Below, in pieces: positions 62,725 to 64,000 of a stretch of 64,000 nucleotides of DNA. The position numbers were made by a program, and so were the translations under genes. Origin of the DNA: Anaerolineales bacterium (GTDB lineage: Bacteria; Chloroflexota; Anaerolineae; Anaerolineales; UBA6663). The notes below the pieces were generated by a model. The model had not been told where the DNA came from, ran no database searches, and was given only the letters and a program-made list of their open reading frames with translations. The stretch spans positions 1 through 64,000 of the forward strand of contig JADZEK010000081.1 in NCBI GenBank assembly GCA_020850595.1, in the 5' to 3' direction. How positions within the stretch are numbered: position 1 is the first letter of the stretch; each line of letters starts with the position of its first letter.

Positions 62725-62766
62725 TAAAAAGCCCGGCGGGGCCACGCTGCGTGGTCCCGCCGGGCG
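62725..62766 (-). terminator. Terminator of the second two-component operon
   Basis: Minus strand: stem 62731-62745 with 62751-62765 (one G-T pair, 5-base loop) followed by TTTTTAG. It lies 21 bases after the response regulator's stop. Confidence 0.85.
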
Positions 62767-62786
62767 CCGCCGCCGCCCAGGGCGGC

Positions 62787-63437
62787 CTACGCGGTGATGA
62801 TGCCCTTGCGGATGGCGTACTTCACCAGGTCGGTGCGGGTGTGCAGGTTGAGCTTGGCCATCAGGTTCTCGCGGTGGCGCGCCACAGTCTTGGGGCTGAT
62901 GGTCAGCGCCTCGGCGATTTCGGCATTGCTGGAGCCTTCGGCCAGGTAGGCCAGCACTTCCTGTTCGCGCTCGGTTAGGCCGCTGAGGGCCTCGGCCGCC
63001 GCCGGGCCGCGCGGGCCGGCCAGGTAATCTTTAACCAGCAGCTTCGCCAATGGCGGGTAGAGGTAGACCTCGCCCGCCGCGGCCGCGCGCACCGCCGTCA
63101 GCAGTTCCTCCGGCGCGGCGCGCTTGGGCACATAGCCCGCCGCCCCGGCGTGCAGCATCCGAAAGAAATACTCCTCGTCCTCGTGGATGGTCAGCGCAAC
63201 CACGGCCACTTGCGGCCAGCGCGCCCGGATGGCGGTGGTGGTGTCAATGCCCGAGGCGTCCGGCAGGCCGATATCCATGAGCACCAGGTCGGGGCGCAGT
63301 TGGTCTACCTGCGCCAGCGCCTCGCGCGCCGTGCCGGCCTCGCCCGCGATCTCCAGGTCGGGCTGGCTTTCGAGCAAAATCCGCAGCCCCGCGCGCACCA
63401 CCGCGTGGTCGTCCACCAACAGCAGCCGGATCGTCAT
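62787..63437 (-). CDS. NarL/FixJ-family response regulator
   Basis: 216 residues. Receiver domain with acidic pair 'LLLVDDHAVVRAGL', phospho-acceptor Asp55 in 'LVLMDIGLPDASGIDTTTAI' and Lys in 'GYVPKRAAPEE'. LuxR-type domain 'LTEREQEVLAYLAEGSSNAE' with 'SPKTVARHRENLMAKLNLHT'. Its ATG overlaps the stop of the kinase gene (ATGA). Targets unknown; position makes the multiheme block plausible. Confidence 0.94.
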   Translation of the reverse strand: MTIRLLLVDDHAVVRAGLRILLESQPDLEIAGEAGTAREALAQVDQLRPDLVLMDIGLPDASGIDTTTAIRARWPQVAVVALTIHEDEEYFFRMLHAGAAGYVPKRAAPEELLTAVRAAAAGEVYLYPPLAKLLVKDYLAGPRGPAAAEALSGLTEREQEVLAYLAEGSSNAEIAEALTISPKTVARHRENLMAKLNLHTRTDLVKYAIRKGIITA

Positions 63438-64000
63438 GCCACTGCCTCCGCCGCCGCCGGGATGGTAACGACTACCCGCGTGCCGCCGCCGGGGCGCGCC
63501 CCGATCTCAAAGCAGCCGCCCAGCAGTTCGGCGCGTTCGCGCATCCCCAGCAGCCCCCAGGCCGGGCGCCCGGCGCTGCGTTCGCCCGGCGGTGCGGCCG
63601 CCAGCCCGCGCCCGTTATCCTCCACTTCCAGCCGCAGTCCCTCGGGCGCGAACGCCAGCCGCACCCAGGCGTCGGCCGCGCCGCTGTGCTTGAGCACGTT
63701 GGTCAGCGCTTCCTGCGCCATGCGGAAGAGCGCCGTGCGCACCGGGCCGCTCACCTGGCGCGGCTCGCCCTCGATCTCCACATGCACGGCTAGTCCGCGG
63801 CGCTGCTGCACGTCTTTGCCATACCAGCGCAGCGCTGCCGCCAGGCCCAAATCGTCCAGGTGGGAGGGGCGCAGGTCGGCGATCAGCCCGCGCAGTTCGT
63901 CGAGCGCGCCGCTCACCAGCGTCTCTAACTGCCGCAGTTTGAGGGCTGCGGCGGGCAGGGCCGGGGCGTCGCCCTGCAGCGTGGTGGCGACGCCGCGCAG
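63434..64000 (-). CDS. Sensor histidine kinase, C-terminal part
   Basis: At least 188 residues; the frame is open to the right edge, so the N-terminal sensor part and probably the phospho-His box lie outside. Visible: the end of the HisKA_3 region 'LDELRGLIADLRPSHLDDLG' and the ATPase domain with 'FRMAQEALTNVLKHSGAA' (N box), 'LEVEDNGRGLAA' (G1) and 'WGLLGMRERAELLGG' (G2). NarX/DegS-type kinase paired with the response regulator that overlaps its stop codon. Confidence 0.92.
   Translation of the reverse strand: MRGVATTLQGDAPALPAAALKLRQLETLVSGALDELRGLIADLRPSHLDDLGLAAALRWYGKDVQQRRGLAVHVEIEGEPRQVSGPVRTALFRMAQEALTNVLKHSGAADAWVRLAFAPEGLRLEVEDNGRGLAAAPPGERSAGRPAWGLLGMRERAELLGGCFEIGARPGGGTRVVVTIPAAAEAVA

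Overview
The window is GC-rich, gene-dense bacterial chromosome, most likely from the phylum Chloroflexota (an Anaerolineae/Caldilineae-type organism). Reasons: secreted lipoproteins with Thr/Pro linkers of the 'TPTPIPP' and 'LTPTPLPT' type, large secreted proteins that end in a short Y-[LV]-P-[LV] tail (here 'YLPVAVR' and 'YVPLVTR'), an ELWxxDGT-repeat protein, an F420/LLM-type oxidoreductase, MutS2, paired M16 peptidases and a complete cytochrome c maturation (Ccm) operon. This is inference from gene content; there is no rRNA in the window.

Layout. 1-630: end of an IS66-type transposase and non-coding flank. 0.6-5.2 kb: lipoprotein, flavin-fold oxidoreductase, ClpC, tRNA-Pro(UGG), methyltransferase. 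5.2-11 kb (minus strand): UDP-glucose dehydrogenase, an active/inactive M16 peptidase pair, AcpS, a small protein, an HD hydrolase and a small zinc metallopeptidase. 11-17.4 kb: SDR, alpha/beta hydrolase, an ECF sigma/anti-sigma/polymer-forming membrane protein operon, a cupredoxin lipoprotein, a LysR regulator and two small membrane proteins. 17.4-29 kb: aconitase, DsrE-like protein, glutamine synthetase, LLM oxidoreductase, two MFS transporters, KDPG-type aldolase, MarR regulator, C26 amidotransferase. 29-41 kb: MutS2, phosphoesterase, a flippase-like/FAD oxidoreductase pair, a P-domain secreted protein, a SWIM protein behind an attenuator-like leader, a TGS-kinase and a DprE1-like oxidase. 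41-44 kb: ELWxxDGT-repeat protein.

44-63 kb is the most coherent part. A ten-gene leftward operon (ccmE-F-H-G, a CcmI-like zinc-ribbon protein, a diheme cytochrome, ccmA-B-C-D) supplies heme attachment machinery. A rightward block then encodes clients: a nonaheme membrane-anchored cytochrome c, a cytochrome b fused to a monoheme c domain, a sensor kinase with two CXXCH motifs in its external domain, a NarL-type response regulator, a receiver-like protein and a decaheme lipoprotein built of two duplicated pentaheme halves. Two small membrane proteins and a second NarL-type two-component pair follow on the minus strand. I read this as a quinol-linked multiheme electron-transfer module with its own redox or heme sensing and its own maturation genes close by. 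The CcmE here carries Cys (CPTRY) where classical CcmE has the heme-binding His, although ccmG and ccmH are present.

Other points: several genes have a TATAAT-like box 6-9 bases before the start codon and no Shine-Dalgarno, suggesting leaderless transcripts; a 141-bp MITE-like element sits upstream of ccmE; and three very small genes (21, 34 and 42 residues) are described that are easily missed.
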